Source: Flavobacteriaceae bacterium S0862 (lineage in GTDB: Bacteria > Bacteroidota > Bacteroidia > Flavobacteriales > Flavobacteriaceae). From it: DNA of 64,000 bases. The stretch spans positions 205,125 to 269,124 of the forward strand of contig JALKAW010000004.1 of assembly GCA_023015825.1 (NCBI GenBank). Reading direction: 5' to 3'. Position 1 is the stretch's first letter; every line of letters starts with the position of its first letter. Shown here in pieces: positions 42,903-52,700 of this stretch. The position numbers and the translations under genes are program-made. The notes beneath the pieces are model-generated. The model was not told the DNA's origin, searched no databases, and worked only from the letters and a program-made list of their open reading frames with translations.

Positions 42903-44777
42903 TTATTGCCTTATCTCATTTAATTTTGATTCTAATTCATTCATAATTTCTTCATCACTACTACTTAACGGCAATTGATTAGTGTTGAGTAAATTAACAC
43001 CTTCTATATAAGTTGAGTTTAAGTTATATAATCCCTCATCTCCATTATTGAATTTTATATACTTGTGACTTGTATTTCTAATCGTATAATCTGATCCTCC
43101 AGTCTCTTTCCCAATTTCGGAATAGATGTACTTCCTTTTTTCTCCATCAGCGTCAGTAAGTAAATCTTTAAAACTCTTACTATCATTTACTTCATTAACT
43201 GATGAGCCAGCTATTTCAGCTATTGTAGCATATAAATCAGTAGCATTTACTAAGGCATTTTCAGTGGCATTAATACGACTTACTCCCATTCCAGAAACAA
43301 TCATAGGAACATTAATTCCTCCTTGATACAAACTTCCTTTAGCCCTATTTGATGCATATTCTTGAACCACTTGATTTGGCGTGCCATTATCGCCTATAAA
43401 AATGATAATAGTATTATTCTTTTCTTCTTCAGTCATTGCGCTTATTAGCCTTCCCATTTCTGTATCCATTGCTTCAAGCATAGCTAAGTAATATGACAGT
43501 GGATTTGCATCAATACTAGCCTGGTCTGAAGGCAAATTGCCTTGATAATGTAATTCACTAGGCGGCAAATGAAAAGGTGTATGTGGCGCATTATAGGCTA
43601 ACCATAAAAACCAAGGTTGTGTTTGCTCTTCAACCCAATTAATTGCTAAATTTGTGAGTTTAGTAGTTGTATATTCCGAAGAGGAAGTTGTAACCCCATT
43701 TTCTGTTAAATTCCAATCCCAATAGCTTTGTACTCCTCCACTTAAATGACCAGCAAAATAGCTAACACCCATATTATTTGGATGACTAGAGTTTCTGGAT
43801 AAGTGCCACTTGCCTATTACGCCATGACTATAACCAGAATTCTGATTGTCCAATTGACTTTGGATGGAAACTTCTGAAGTTGCCATAGCATCATCAACTT
43901 TTAAAACATTTGTTCGAAATCCATATTTACCTGTTAAAATAGTCCCTCTAGTTGGCGTACACAAAGGGTTTGACCAAACGTTATTAAAACGAATTCCTTC
44001 ATTTATCATTTCTTGCAAATTCGGCATATTTGGTTTTACACTGCCAATATTGTATCCTGGAGTAGCATCTAACCCCATATCGTCAGCAATGATAAGTAGG
44101 ATATTTGGTTTTTCTGATTCAACAGAAATATTAACTTCTGTATTTGTAACATCTTCATTAGAACATGAATAGAGACCTATAGATATAAAAAATACGATAA
44201 GAATAGTACTCGACACAATTTCTATTTGTTTTCTTTTTGACTTAACAACGAAATAAATTATTGGCAAGAACATTAATACAATCAACCAAAATTTGAAGCT
44301 TGAGTTAGCCGTTTTTTTAATTTCAAATATTTCATTTCCCAAGGTGGTTTCAAAAGTGTCTTCAATAGTGATAATAGTTATTTTGTGATGATTTTTTTGA
44401 TTGTCATATAAATTGAAAAGCAGAGTATTTTTTATGCTCACTAAATTCTTGCCTTTAAAAATCATACTGTATTTCCCTTGATGAGAATGGCCTCTATTTG
44501 GTAGTTCTATAAATTCAAAATCCTCACCATTTAGTCCAGTTAATATAAAATTCGATTTAATGTATTCGGTAAATACAGCCTCAAATTCGCTTTTACTATT
44601 TGCTTTCTCCAGTGAAGGACTGAATTCTAAAAGCGCATTTCTTAAAGTCCAAGGAAACTCGGCGATTACCTCAGCATTATCATCCCTTTGCGTTATTATA
44701 AAATATGCTTCATTTGGTTCGTGGGCAAAACTGGCATGAGATAACACCATAAAACTAAGGGCTAAAAACATTTTCAT
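42903..44777 (-). CDS. Membrane-anchored sulfatase with an N-terminal extracytoplasmic domain
   Basis: A 624-residue protein of unusual layout. Residues 1-18 are a signal peptide, 19-160 a soluble domain (HEPNEAYFIITQRDD...AEFPWTLRNALLEF), 163-180 and 187-204 two membrane segments, the second ending LYSC like a lipoprotein signal (C205). The sulfatase follows at about 223-624: metal Asp in ADDMGLDATPG, the formylglycine motif C273-T-P-T-R, HTPFHLPP and IGDNGTPNQ. It should hydrolyse sulfate esters, for example on algal polysaccharides, after formylglycine maturation. Its ATG overlaps the YHYH gene stop in TAATG. Confidence 0.88.
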   Translation of the reverse strand: MKMFLALSFMVLSHASFAHEPNEAYFIITQRDDNAEVIAEFPWTLRNALLEFSPSLEKANSKSEFEAVFTEYIKSNFILTGLNGEDFEFIELPNRGHSHQGKYSMIFKGKNLVSIKNTLLFNLYDNQKNHHKITIITIEDTFETTLGNEIFEIKKTANSSFKFWLIVLMFLPIIYFVVKSKRKQIEIVSSTILIVFFISIGLYSCSNEDVTNTEVNISVESEKPNILLIIADDMGLDATPGYNIGSVKPNMPNLQEMINEGIRFNNVWSNPLCTPTRGTILTGKYGFRTNVLKVDDAMATSEVSIQSQLDNQNSGYSHGVIGKWHLSRNSSHPNNMGVSYFAGHLSGGVQSYWDWNLTENGVTTSSSEYTTTKLTNLAINWVEEQTQPWFLWLAYNAPHTPFHLPPSELHYQGNLPSDQASIDANPLSYYLAMLEAMDTEMGRLISAMTEEEKNNTIIIFIGDNGTPNQVVQEYASNRAKGSLYQGGINVPMIVSGMGVSRINATENALVNATDLYATIAEIAGSSVNEVNDSKSFKDLLTDADGEKRKYIYSEIGKETGGSDYTIRNTSHKYIKFNNGDEGLYNLNSTYIEGVNLLNTNQLPLSSSDEEIMNELESKLNEIRQ

Positions 44778-45733
44778 TAGGCGCCAATTTTAAAATCTTC
44801 TGACGGAATGCCTCTAAAGTATCTTGGAATACTGGGAAAATCATCAGTAATAACATAATAGTATGTTCCAGCTGGGTATTCAGGAGTAACTCCATTCCTA
44901 CCATTAGCTTCGTCTAGAGTCCCTAAACCATCTACAAATTCATAATCGTTGGAGTATACGCCATTATAATCATCACAAGGTGATGTAACACCATCTCCAC
45001 CTCTATTACCAGATTTTAATTGATAACTCGATGTCATTGCTAAGACTTCAGAATTGCTATTATTAGCATTTGAAAAAGCATACTTATAATAAATTGGAAA
45101 ACCATCAGCAGCATAACCAATTAACGTCATTTCACTTGTAGAAATATTTAAGCTTTGTAAATATAATATTGGAGTACCATGGTAATGGTATTTCCCTGTT
45201 GGTTGTACATGAGCATTATTACAATCTAATCCTATTCTCACATTTAAGGCTTCTAAGTTCCATTCCCAGTTTACATTTGTGCTCATAGCACCTTCATGAG
45301 GAAATGGTTCTGCAGCAACTGGATCCAGTTCAACTCCATTTAACAAAACACCAAAAGAATATTGTGGGCCTAAATCACGTCCAAAGCCTCCTGTTGATAA
45401 TAGAGGTGTCAATGTATTAGATATTATTGGCTGCGTAGTAATGGAATAGGTTTCATTTTGTTCAGAAATAGCATTTGGATTTAGAGAACCTAAACCCATC
45501 CCAAAGAGTCCAACCATATGATTAGGAATACTATTAGAACTAATAGTTCTAGTAGTTCCATCTATAGATTCGCTAAATTGAGGATTAAATGATAATGTCT
45601 GGTCACATGCGCCTCTAGAATTATCCAAAGCTTGATCCGAAATACATTCGGTACCAACTATTAATATTGGATCTTCATCTTTATCACAACCACATAAGGT
45701 AATTACTAATAATAGTATACTTAAGTTTTTCAT
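44777..45733 (-). CDS. YHYH-domain lipoprotein
   Basis: A 318-residue lipoprotein from the ATG at 45733; the longer frame from 45766 would bury the signal MKNLSILLLVITLCGC, whose lipobox cysteine is C16. The mature part carries PTGKYHYHGTP, which names the YHYH family, along with GYAADGFPIYY and PAGTYYYVITDDFPSIPRYFRG. The family is extracellular and its biochemistry is poorly known; the His/Tyr motif suggests metal or ligand binding. The stop shares one base with the sulfatase start (TAATG), so both are made from one transcript with coupled translation. Confidence 0.87.
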   Translation of the reverse strand: MKNLSILLLVITLCGCDKDEDPILIVGTECISDQALDNSRGACDQTLSFNPQFSESIDGTTRTISSNSIPNHMVGLFGMGLGSLNPNAISEQNETYSITTQPIISNTLTPLLSTGGFGRDLGPQYSFGVLLNGVELDPVAAEPFPHEGAMSTNVNWEWNLEALNVRIGLDCNNAHVQPTGKYHYHGTPILYLQSLNISTSEMTLIGYAADGFPIYYKYAFSNANNSNSEVLAMTSSYQLKSGNRGGDGVTSPCDDYNGVYSNDYEFVDGLGTLDEANGRNGVTPEYPAGTYYYVITDDFPSIPRYFRGIPSEDFKIGA

Positions 45734-45838
45734 AGACTTGTTTACATATATAGACTCAACAAGCAAAGAAAGGTTTAATATGTTTTAAATAAATGCTTTT
45801 CTAAAAATGCATTCATTTCTGGGTCGCACTTATCTTAA

Positions 45839-45870
45839 TTGATATGATCTTTTTTAACTATTCATATCAA
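45839..45870. repeat. Inverted repeat in the gap between divergent genes
   Basis: TTGATATG at 45839-45846 and CATATCAA at 45863-45870 are exact inverted copies, 16 nt apart, in the 287-nt gap between the YHYH gene and the CotH-like gene. Nothing else was recognised in this gap. It may be a regulatory site or chance in AT-rich DNA. Confidence 0.3.
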
Positions 45871-46020
45871 CAATAAGCGAAGTTATATTTTAGCATTTTA
45901 GTACTAAAATCATTATAGTTATTCAATTTTAAAATACTACAATATTTAAAAACTTCATTTATCAGCAAAATACTATCTTGCAAAAGTTATATTTAATATA
46001 GCTATTGACCAATTAGTATT

Positions 46021-47082
46021 ATGAATAAAATAGGAGTCCTAATAATTTACTGTTTCCTCAGTTTTTTCTCGAATAGGGTTTCTGGGCTAACACAAGAAAT
46101 TGATAGTCTCAATAATTCTATTACCAAACTTTTTCAATCAGAAGAATTATTAAGTATCAAACTAAAATACGCGATCAAACAAATAAAAAAGGAAACCAAC
46201 GATAGCACCTATATGGACTCTCAACTATCGTATAAAAATAGTCTGGACCAATGGAACAACCTTGATGCAAAACTTAGAGTGCGTGGCAATAATCGCCTAA
46301 AAAACTGTTATTACCCTCCAATAAAAGTTAAGATTTCCTCTTCAAAATCGAAAGGAACACTCTTTGAAGGAAATAAAAAATTAAAACTTGTGCTTCCCTG
46401 TCTCTCTGAAAAAGGAATGAACGACTACATCCTTAAAGAATACCTTGCTTACAAAATATATGAGTTAATGACTCCAGTACATTATAAAACTAAACTTTTA
46501 AACTTGACATATGAAGAAATAAAAAGCAAAAAAATTAGAACCAATGAATTTATAGCCTTTTTTATTGAAGATATTGATAGAGTTGCTAAACGTGTCAATG
46601 CAAGAGAGTTTAAAAGGAGAGCTCATCCATTACAACAAGAAAGAATATCGTCTACGACTAATGACTTTTTTCAATATTTAATTGGAAACACAGATTATTC
46701 CACACTATATCAACACAATGGTAAATTACTTTTTATTGATAAAAAAATTGTTCCAATTCCTCATGATTTCGATATGTCTGGATTAGTTGATGCTAGTTAC
46801 TCTGTGGTATCTGATATTCCAAATTTCAAACCAGGAATTACTGAAGTAACACAACGTGCTTACAAAGGCTTTGAAAGAGATCTAAAAGCTTTTCAAGAAG
46901 TAAGGCGAAATTTTATTGATAATAAAGAACAAATTTTCAATGAGCTTATAAAAATAAAGCCTTTGTTTAAAGACTTAAACAACTATAAGACTGCCGAATA
47001 TTTCATCGCGTCTTTTTTTAGCATCATAGAAAATGATGAAAAATTCCATAAATATATAGTTGAAAAAGCAAGAAAAGAATAG
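46021..47082 (+). CDS. Exported protein resembling CotH-like kinases
   Basis: A 353-residue protein with a signal peptide (MNKIGVLIIYCFLSFFSNRVSG). Segments KLRVRGNNRLKNCYYPPIKVKIS, KLKLVLPCLS...YILKEYLAYKIYELM, NDFFQYLIGNTDYSTLYQHN and KIVPIPHDFDMSGLVDA follow the order seen in CotH-type atypical kinases and their bacterial relatives (Lys-like strand, helix, catalytic Asp, metal-binding Asp). I am not certain of the assignment. A CotH-type protein kinase acting outside the cytoplasm would be the reading. It is monocistronic or leads the next gene, 18 nt away. Confidence 0.65.
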   Translation: MNKIGVLIIYCFLSFFSNRVSGLTQEIDSLNNSITKLFQSEELLSIKLKYAIKQIKKETNDSTYMDSQLSYKNSLDQWNNLDAKLRVRGNNRLKNCYYPPIKVKISSSKSKGTLFEGNKKLKLVLPCLSEKGMNDYILKEYLAYKIYELMTPVHYKTKLLNLTYEEIKSKKIRTNEFIAFFIEDIDRVAKRVNAREFKRRAHPLQQERISSTTNDFFQYLIGNTDYSTLYQHNGKLLFIDKKIVPIPHDFDMSGLVDASYSVVSDIPNFKPGITEVTQRAYKGFERDLKAFQEVRRNFIDNKEQIFNELIKIKPLFKDLNNYKTAEYFIASFFSIIENDEKFHKYIVEKARKE

Positions 47083-47100
47083 GTAATTATCAATTTAGAC

Positions 47101-47865
47101 TTGAACCATAATGATTTAAAAGACTTTCTAGATGCAAAAGTCATTCAATACAATAACCCAAAATTTATTGAGAGTGACCCTATTCAAATTCCACATCAGT
47201 TCAATAAAAAAGAAGATATTGAAATTGCTGGTTTTCTAACAGCAACCATTGCTTGGGGAAATAGAAAAAGTATCATCAACAATGCTCAACGAATGATGCA
47301 ATTGTTAGATAATTCACCATATGATTTTATAATCAATCATCATGACAGTGATTTAGAAGGCTTAAAACCATTTGTACATCGCACATTCAACGGAAACGAT
47401 TTTATACAGTTTATTAAAAGTTTACAACATATTTACAAAAAGCATGATAGCTTGGAAACTTTGTTTTTAAAATATGCCAAGCAAGATTCCTTGCAAACAT
47501 CTATTCATCATTTTAAAAAGCATTTCTTTGAGATTAAACATTTACCTAGAACACAAAAGCATATTAGCGACCCCTTAAAAAATTCAGCAGCAAAGCGTAT
47601 TAACATGTTTTTACGATGGATGGTTAGACAGGACAACGCGGGCGTTGACTTTGGTATTTGGAAGACCCTATCTCCTAGCCAGTTATCTTGTCCTTTGGAT
47701 GTTCATTCTGGGAACGTAGCCAGAAAACTGAAATTACTCAATAGAAAGCAAAATGATGCTAAAGCTTTAAATGAGTTAGACGCTTCATTGAGAACATTAG
47801 ACAATAATGATCCTGTTAAATATGATTTTGCTCTTTTTGGTCTTGGTGTTTTTGAGAGTTTTTAA
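47101..47865 (+). CDS. TIGR02757 family protein
   Basis: A 254-residue protein with the family pattern FLTATIAWGNRKSIINNAQRMM, VHRTFNGNDFIQFIKSLQ, AAKRINMFLRWMVRQDNAGVDFGIWK and LDVHSGNVARKL. The family is widespread in Bacteroidota, of unknown function, and was noted as related to DNA-glycosylase-like helix bundles in my memory, unverified. The start is TTG at 47101, because there is no ATG before the conserved region and an in-frame TAG lies 18 nt upstream. It follows the CotH-like gene by 18 nt. Confidence 0.82.
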   Translation: MNHNDLKDFLDAKVIQYNNPKFIESDPIQIPHQFNKKEDIEIAGFLTATIAWGNRKSIINNAQRMMQLLDNSPYDFIINHHDSDLEGLKPFVHRTFNGNDFIQFIKSLQHIYKKHDSLETLFLKYAKQDSLQTSIHHFKKHFFEIKHLPRTQKHISDPLKNSAAKRINMFLRWMVRQDNAGVDFGIWKTLSPSQLSCPLDVHSGNVARKLKLLNRKQNDAKALNELDASLRTLDNNDPVKYDFALFGLGVFESF

Positions 47866-47956
47866 TAGTTAATAACAATTAATAATTATTCTTTACTATT
47901 TCTTCTAAAATAGTACCTTAGTATTATTGAAAATCAACCAATAAATTTTCTAATCA

Positions 47957-49447
47957 ATGAAAAAAATAATCACGCTTCTATGCATAATAGGAATAACAAC
48001 ATCGTTTGCTCAAAGTAGAACAATTCCAGTAGACACCTTAGTTAAAACAACACATAACACAACTATAAAAGGTGTGAGTATGTCATACACAGCCGAAACA
48101 GGCACACAACCTGTTTGGGATGATAAGGGTGATCCAGTAGCAACATTATTTTACACATATTACAACAGAAATAATATTAAAAACAGAGCGTCTAGACCAT
48201 TAATCTTTTCTTTTAATGGAGGTCCTGGTTCAGCTTCGGTTTGGATGCATGTGGCTTATACAGGTCCAAGAATTCTAAATATTGATGACGAAGGATATCC
48301 TGTACAACCTTACGGATTTAAAAGCAACCCTAACTCCATTTTAGATATGGCAGACATCGTATTTGTAAATCCTGTTAATACAGGTTATTCGAGAATGGTT
48401 CCAGATAAAGAAGGCAAAATGCCTGATAGAAAACAATTTTTTGGAATTAATGAAGATATCAAATACTTAGCAGAATGGGTAAATACTTTTGTGTCTCGAA
48501 AAAACCGTTGGGAATCGCCAAAATATATTATTGGCGAAAGTTATGGAGGCACTCGTGTTATGGGATTAGCAAACCAATTGCAAGGTAGTCAATGGATGTA
48601 TTTAAATGGTGTGATTTTAGTATCACCTGCTGATTATAATGCCTATAATGTAGATAATCAGCCAGAGTATTCGGCGCTTGACTTACCCTATAAAGCTGCA
48701 GCTGCATGGTATCACAAAATGCTACCTCCTACTTTACAAAGCAAAGATTTAACAGCTATGCTACCAGAAGTTGAAAGCTACGCCATTAACACATTAATGC
48801 CTGCAATCGCTAAAGGTGGCTTTATTAGTGATGCTGAACGAAACAGTGTCGCTGAGAAAATGTCTCAATACACTGGTTTAAGTAAAAAAGTGATTTTACA
48901 ACACAATTTGGTAGTGCCTAACAATTTTTTCTGGAAAGAATTGTTACGTGATAAAACTGGACAAACCATTGGTCGTTTAGATTCACGTTATTTAGGCATT
49001 GACAGAATGCAAGCTGGAATGAGTCCAGATTATAGTGCCGAATTAACGTCTTGGTTACATTCGTTTACTCCAGCAATTAACCATTATATAAAAAATGAGT
49101 TGAATTTCGATACAGATATCAAATATAATATGTTTGGTCCTGTACACCCTTGGAATAATGATAATAATACTACCAGAGACGATTTACGTAAAGCAATGGC
49201 AACTAATCCGTATTTATATGTATTAAACCAATCTGGTTACTATGATGGAGCTACTACCTATTTCACGGCAAAATATACCTTATCGCAAATTGACCCAAGC
49301 GGAAAATTAAAAGATCGCATGAGTTTTAAAGGTTATAGAAGTGGTCACATGATGTACCTTAGAAAGGAAGACTTAATTAAGGCCAATGAGGATATTAGAG
49401 AGTTTATTAAAAAATCTTCAGCTAATGGAAAGGCTGCCAAATATTAA
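47957..49447 (+). CDS. S10-family serine carboxypeptidase-like protein
   Basis: A 496-residue exported protein: signal peptide MKKIITLLCIIGITTSFAQ, then FSFNGGPGSASVWMHVAYTGPR (oxyanion region), GESYGGTRVMGLA with the nucleophile Ser, a later Asp (NQSGYYDGATTY region) and the catalytic-His region GHMMYLRKEDL. These fit peptidase family S10, which removes C-terminal amino acids. It likely acts in the periplasm or outside. The stop is 3 nt from the next start, making an operon with the sialidase-fold lipoprotein gene. Confidence 0.9.
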   Translation: MKKIITLLCIIGITTSFAQSRTIPVDTLVKTTHNTTIKGVSMSYTAETGTQPVWDDKGDPVATLFYTYYNRNNIKNRASRPLIFSFNGGPGSASVWMHVAYTGPRILNIDDEGYPVQPYGFKSNPNSILDMADIVFVNPVNTGYSRMVPDKEGKMPDRKQFFGINEDIKYLAEWVNTFVSRKNRWESPKYIIGESYGGTRVMGLANQLQGSQWMYLNGVILVSPADYNAYNVDNQPEYSALDLPYKAAAAWYHKMLPPTLQSKDLTAMLPEVESYAINTLMPAIAKGGFISDAERNSVAEKMSQYTGLSKKVILQHNLVVPNNFFWKELLRDKTGQTIGRLDSRYLGIDRMQAGMSPDYSAELTSWLHSFTPAINHYIKNELNFDTDIKYNMFGPVHPWNNDNNTTRDDLRKAMATNPYLYVLNQSGYYDGATTYFTAKYTLSQIDPSGKLKDRMSFKGYRSGHMMYLRKEDLIKANEDIREFIKKSSANGKAAKY

Positions 49448-49450
49448 TAA

Positions 49451-50671
49451 ATGAAGACTCAAATTTTATTTAGCATCTTTTTATTAATCTTTTTTTCTTG
49501 TGATACAAAACCAGTAGAAGTTGTGAATTATATTCCTGCTCCTGCTGGTTTAAATAGTTCAGAGTCTAGTTTGCATAAAGCTGATGATGGCTCTATTTAT
49601 ATAAGTTGGATAGAAACTGGAGAGAATAATTCCAGTAAGCTCTTACTATCAAAATTAAATAATGATAACTCTTGGTCTGAATCACAGACTATAGCAACTG
49701 GTAATAACTGGTTTTTAAATTGGGCTGACTTCCCTTCTGTAATATCCTTTGGAAATAATCTAGCTGCACATTATTTGGAAAAAAGTGCTAGTGATACGTA
49801 TGCTTATGATGTCAAACTAACCATATCAAACGATGATGGTAATAGTTGGAGTACTGCTATAACACCTCATACAGATAGCACAAATACCGAACATGGTTTT
49901 GTTAGCAAAGTTGCAATGGATGATAACTCATTTTTATCGATTTGGTTAGATGGTCGACAAATGGCTTACGCAAAACAAGACTCCACTATCGCAAAACAAA
50001 TGACACTTCGTGGAGCTATTTTTGATAGTCAAGGTATTGTGAAAAATGAATACTTGCTAGACGGTCGCGTATGTGACTGTTGTCAAACAGATGTTGCAAT
50101 GACTGAGCATGGTCCAATTGTAATTTATAGAGACCGTTCAGAAAATGAAATTAGAGATGTTTATTATGTAAGGCAAGTTGATGGATTATGGACTGAACCT
50201 AAAGCCATTTATAATGATAATTGGGAAATTAAAGGTTGCCCAGTAAATGGGCCTGCAATCTCAACTAAAACAAACAGTGTTGCTATTGCTTGGTTTACTG
50301 TTGCTGATAATTTACCGTCAGTAAAAGTAGTATTCTCCAATAACAATGGTGAAACATTTAATGAACCTATAGAGATTGGAGATGTTTCTCCTTTAGGTCG
50401 TATAGATGTTGAAATGCTTGAGGATAACTCTGCACTTGTAAGTTGGATGGATACTATTGAAGGCAAAACAAGTATTCAAATGCAACGTGTTTTTAAAAAT
50501 GGCAATTTAAGTAATATTATTACTTTAGCAGAATCATCAGAAAGTCGCTCGAGTGGCTTCCCTAGGATGGTTGTAAAAGACAATCTAGCATATATTACTT
50601 GGACTAAGGTTAACGAAGGAAATAAGTTATCTATTGAAACAGCTATTATAAATACAGATTTAATAGAATAA
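49451..50671 (+). CDS. Sialidase-fold (BNR/Asp-box) lipoprotein
   Basis: A 406-residue lipoprotein (signal MKTQILFSIFLLIFFSC, lipobox cysteine C17). Two Asp-box motifs SNDDGNSWS and SNNNGETFN occur among repeated strands containing WIETGEN, WLDGRQMAYAK and VCDCCQTDVAMTEHGPIVIYRDRSENEIRDVYYVRQ, indicating a six-bladed propeller. The CDCCQTDV cluster is distinctive of a Bacteroidota group often called exo-alpha-sialidase. A true sialidase cannot be claimed. It is 3 nt after the carboxypeptidase gene. Confidence 0.83.
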   Translation: MKTQILFSIFLLIFFSCDTKPVEVVNYIPAPAGLNSSESSLHKADDGSIYISWIETGENNSSKLLLSKLNNDNSWSESQTIATGNNWFLNWADFPSVISFGNNLAAHYLEKSASDTYAYDVKLTISNDDGNSWSTAITPHTDSTNTEHGFVSKVAMDDNSFLSIWLDGRQMAYAKQDSTIAKQMTLRGAIFDSQGIVKNEYLLDGRVCDCCQTDVAMTEHGPIVIYRDRSENEIRDVYYVRQVDGLWTEPKAIYNDNWEIKGCPVNGPAISTKTNSVAIAWFTVADNLPSVKVVFSNNNGETFNEPIEIGDVSPLGRIDVEMLEDNSALVSWMDTIEGKTSIQMQRVFKNGNLSNIITLAESSESRSSGFPRMVVKDNLAYITWTKVNEGNKLSIETAIINTDLIE

Positions 50672-50693
50672 GGAACTTATAAAATGTATACAA

Positions 50694-50730
50694 AAAAAGA
50701 GGTTGATATAATATTAACCTCTTTTTATTT
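50694..50730. terminator. Bidirectional terminator
   Basis: AAAAAGAGGTT and AACCTCTTTTT make an 11-bp stem with a loop of about 11 nt and A/T-runs on both sides. It serves the sialidase-fold gene and the convergent M61 peptidase gene. Confidence 0.9.
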
Positions 50731-50746
50731 TATATAAACTTAAGTA

Positions 50747-52633
50747 TTACCCTTTTAACCAAGCATTTCTCAACTCCACTTGTGCTTTTGTAGCATCAGG
50801 TTTTGCTTGCAGTTTATTTCCAACTGTATAACCTTGGGTTAATGCTGTTTTAATAATAATCTCCTCTCCATTTCTATCCAACTTAACTTCAATCTCTTTT
50901 CCAGGTTGCCATCCATATACTTCTTGGAAAATGGCGTTTGCATTTTGAAGTGTTACTTCTTGCCCATTTACCATTTTAATCACATCATTAGCTTTTACTC
51001 CTTGTTCAGCCCAAAAGCTATTTTGTTCTGCTAAAGCAGTAAAAAAGATAGTTCCTTTTTGACCATCACCAGATACTATTGGTGCTCCATTAATTAATAA
51101 GTAGTTTGCTTTAATTTTAGACTCAGCAACGTGTAAACCAACTCTTTCAAAGAATTTATCGTAATCAATAGGTATTGTGCCAACAACGTGAGCATCAAAA
51201 AACTCTCCTAAAGAAGAATACGTCATTGAAACAATTTCATCTAGAATTTTATCGTCTTCAAAAGGTTTGTTTTTACCATATTTAAGAGATAACTCTTTCA
51301 TTAATGATAAAATCCCTCGGTTACCGTTACTTCCCTCACGCATTAAAATATCAATACACATACCGATTAAAGCACCTTTTTGATATACATTGTAATACTG
51401 ACTAGCATATGGCTCTTCTAAAACATTTTCACTCATTTCGGTAAAACTCATTGAGTCATTCATTGCTCTAGATGTTTGTATTTTACTCATTATTTTGCTG
51501 TAAAATTCATCTTCAGATACCAAATCTTGGTCTACTTGAAATAAGCTTGCAAAATATTCTGTTACCCCTTCGTACATCCATAGATGTTTAGAAAATGTAG
51601 GATTGTTATAGTCGAAATAATGAACATCTTCAGAATGCACACTTAAAGGCGTTACAATATGAAAAAATTCATGTGATACAATATCCACCATTTGTGTAGC
51701 TAAAGCTACTTCTTGCATAGATTCAGGCATAACCACAACAGTAGATGTGTGATGCTCTAAAGCACCAAATCCTTTTGGGGATTCTGGCTTTCCTTCAGAT
51801 AGATATACATAAATATCATAACGAGGAGTTGTATTTACATCTCCTAAGTATGCTTTTTGCCCTTGCATCATCTTATACATCGTTTCTTTCATTGATGCAG
51901 CTGAATGAACTTTATTTGGAGAATACACGCTTAAAACAATTTTTATATCACCCACCATAAATTCTTCAACATCAAGTTTCCCATACATCATTGGATTATC
52001 GGTAATATCAAAATATCTCGGTGCTAAATAACTAGAGGTTATTGAACTCCCATCAGTACTTGTTGTGCTTCCAGCTTGTTGTAATGCTGACGTGCGCACA
52101 AAATCGGCTGGAGCAGCAACATCCAATGTGTATTGATTGTTCTTTAAGGAATCAAAATAACCAATAAATCCGTGTAAGTTTAACACATAATTATCTGACT
52201 CGATGTTAGTTCCAGCTGGTGAGAACGGTGTATCACCACCTATTCCTCCTGAGGTTTCAACATCAAAAGTATCATTTACGTTATAAGTGATATAATCCAA
52301 CTTTGTAGCGTCATTAATAACCCAAGTATTTGTATCACTTTTACTAAAAGTTAGTGCATTTCCATCATAGCCAACTGCGTTAAAGTCATCTATGTATTTC
52401 CCAAAATCACTTACTGAATAAGTACCTTGGACTACTTTTGGTAATCTGTAAGTCACAGTTTCAGCAGTGAATCTTCCTGGGTTTATAGTTACAGGAGCTT
52501 TGTCTGCAACAACTTTTGTTAAATCTATTTTTGTAACGATTGGATTGCTAATTGCTAAATCGTTTGTTTTTTTTGCAGAGCCACAACCTAGCAACAATCC
52601 GCAAACACCTAACATTAGTGTGATTTTTTTCAT
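50747..52633 (-). CDS. M61-family glycyl-aminopeptidase-like metallopeptidase, lipoprotein
   Basis: A 628-residue peptidase. The lipobox cysteine is C17 (GVCGLLLGC). The zinc motif is H321-E322-F-F-H325 in SHEFFHIVTPLSVHSE, with the third ligand Glu in LWMYEGVTEYFA. An N-terminal beta-domain precedes it and a PDZ domain is present near 525-600 (GQKGTIFFTALAEQNSFWAEQGVKANDVIKMVNG). This order defines peptidase M61, which prefers glycine or alanine at the N-terminus. It is lipid-anchored, probably in the periplasm or outer membrane, and is divergent from the glycosyltransferase. Confidence 0.92.
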   Translation of the reverse strand: MKKITLMLGVCGLLLGCGSAKKTNDLAISNPIVTKIDLTKVVADKAPVTINPGRFTAETVTYRLPKVVQGTYSVSDFGKYIDDFNAVGYDGNALTFSKSDTNTWVINDATKLDYITYNVNDTFDVETSGGIGGDTPFSPAGTNIESDNYVLNLHGFIGYFDSLKNNQYTLDVAAPADFVRTSALQQAGSTTSTDGSSITSSYLAPRYFDITDNPMMYGKLDVEEFMVGDIKIVLSVYSPNKVHSAASMKETMYKMMQGQKAYLGDVNTTPRYDIYVYLSEGKPESPKGFGALEHHTSTVVVMPESMQEVALATQMVDIVSHEFFHIVTPLSVHSEDVHYFDYNNPTFSKHLWMYEGVTEYFASLFQVDQDLVSEDEFYSKIMSKIQTSRAMNDSMSFTEMSENVLEEPYASQYYNVYQKGALIGMCIDILMREGSNGNRGILSLMKELSLKYGKNKPFEDDKILDEIVSMTYSSLGEFFDAHVVGTIPIDYDKFFERVGLHVAESKIKANYLLINGAPIVSGDGQKGTIFFTALAEQNSFWAEQGVKANDVIKMVNGQEVTLQNANAIFQEVYGWQPGKEIEVKLDRNGEEIIIKTALTQGYTVGNKLQAKPDATKAQVELRNAWLKG

Positions 52634-52700
52634 GTATAATTTTTTTTAAGTGCAACAAAAATAATATTCCATTTTATATTTTATAGTAAATCATTGTTAA

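Noticed and set aside
42895..42915. ATAAGG...CCTTAT hairpin between the symporter and sulfatase genes
   Set aside because: Six weak base pairs overlapping the sulfatase 3' end; too little support for a terminator.
47898..47920. TACTATTT...AAATAGTA inverted repeat after the TIGR02757 gene
   Set aside because: Short, AT-only and without a T-run; likely chance, so not called a terminator.
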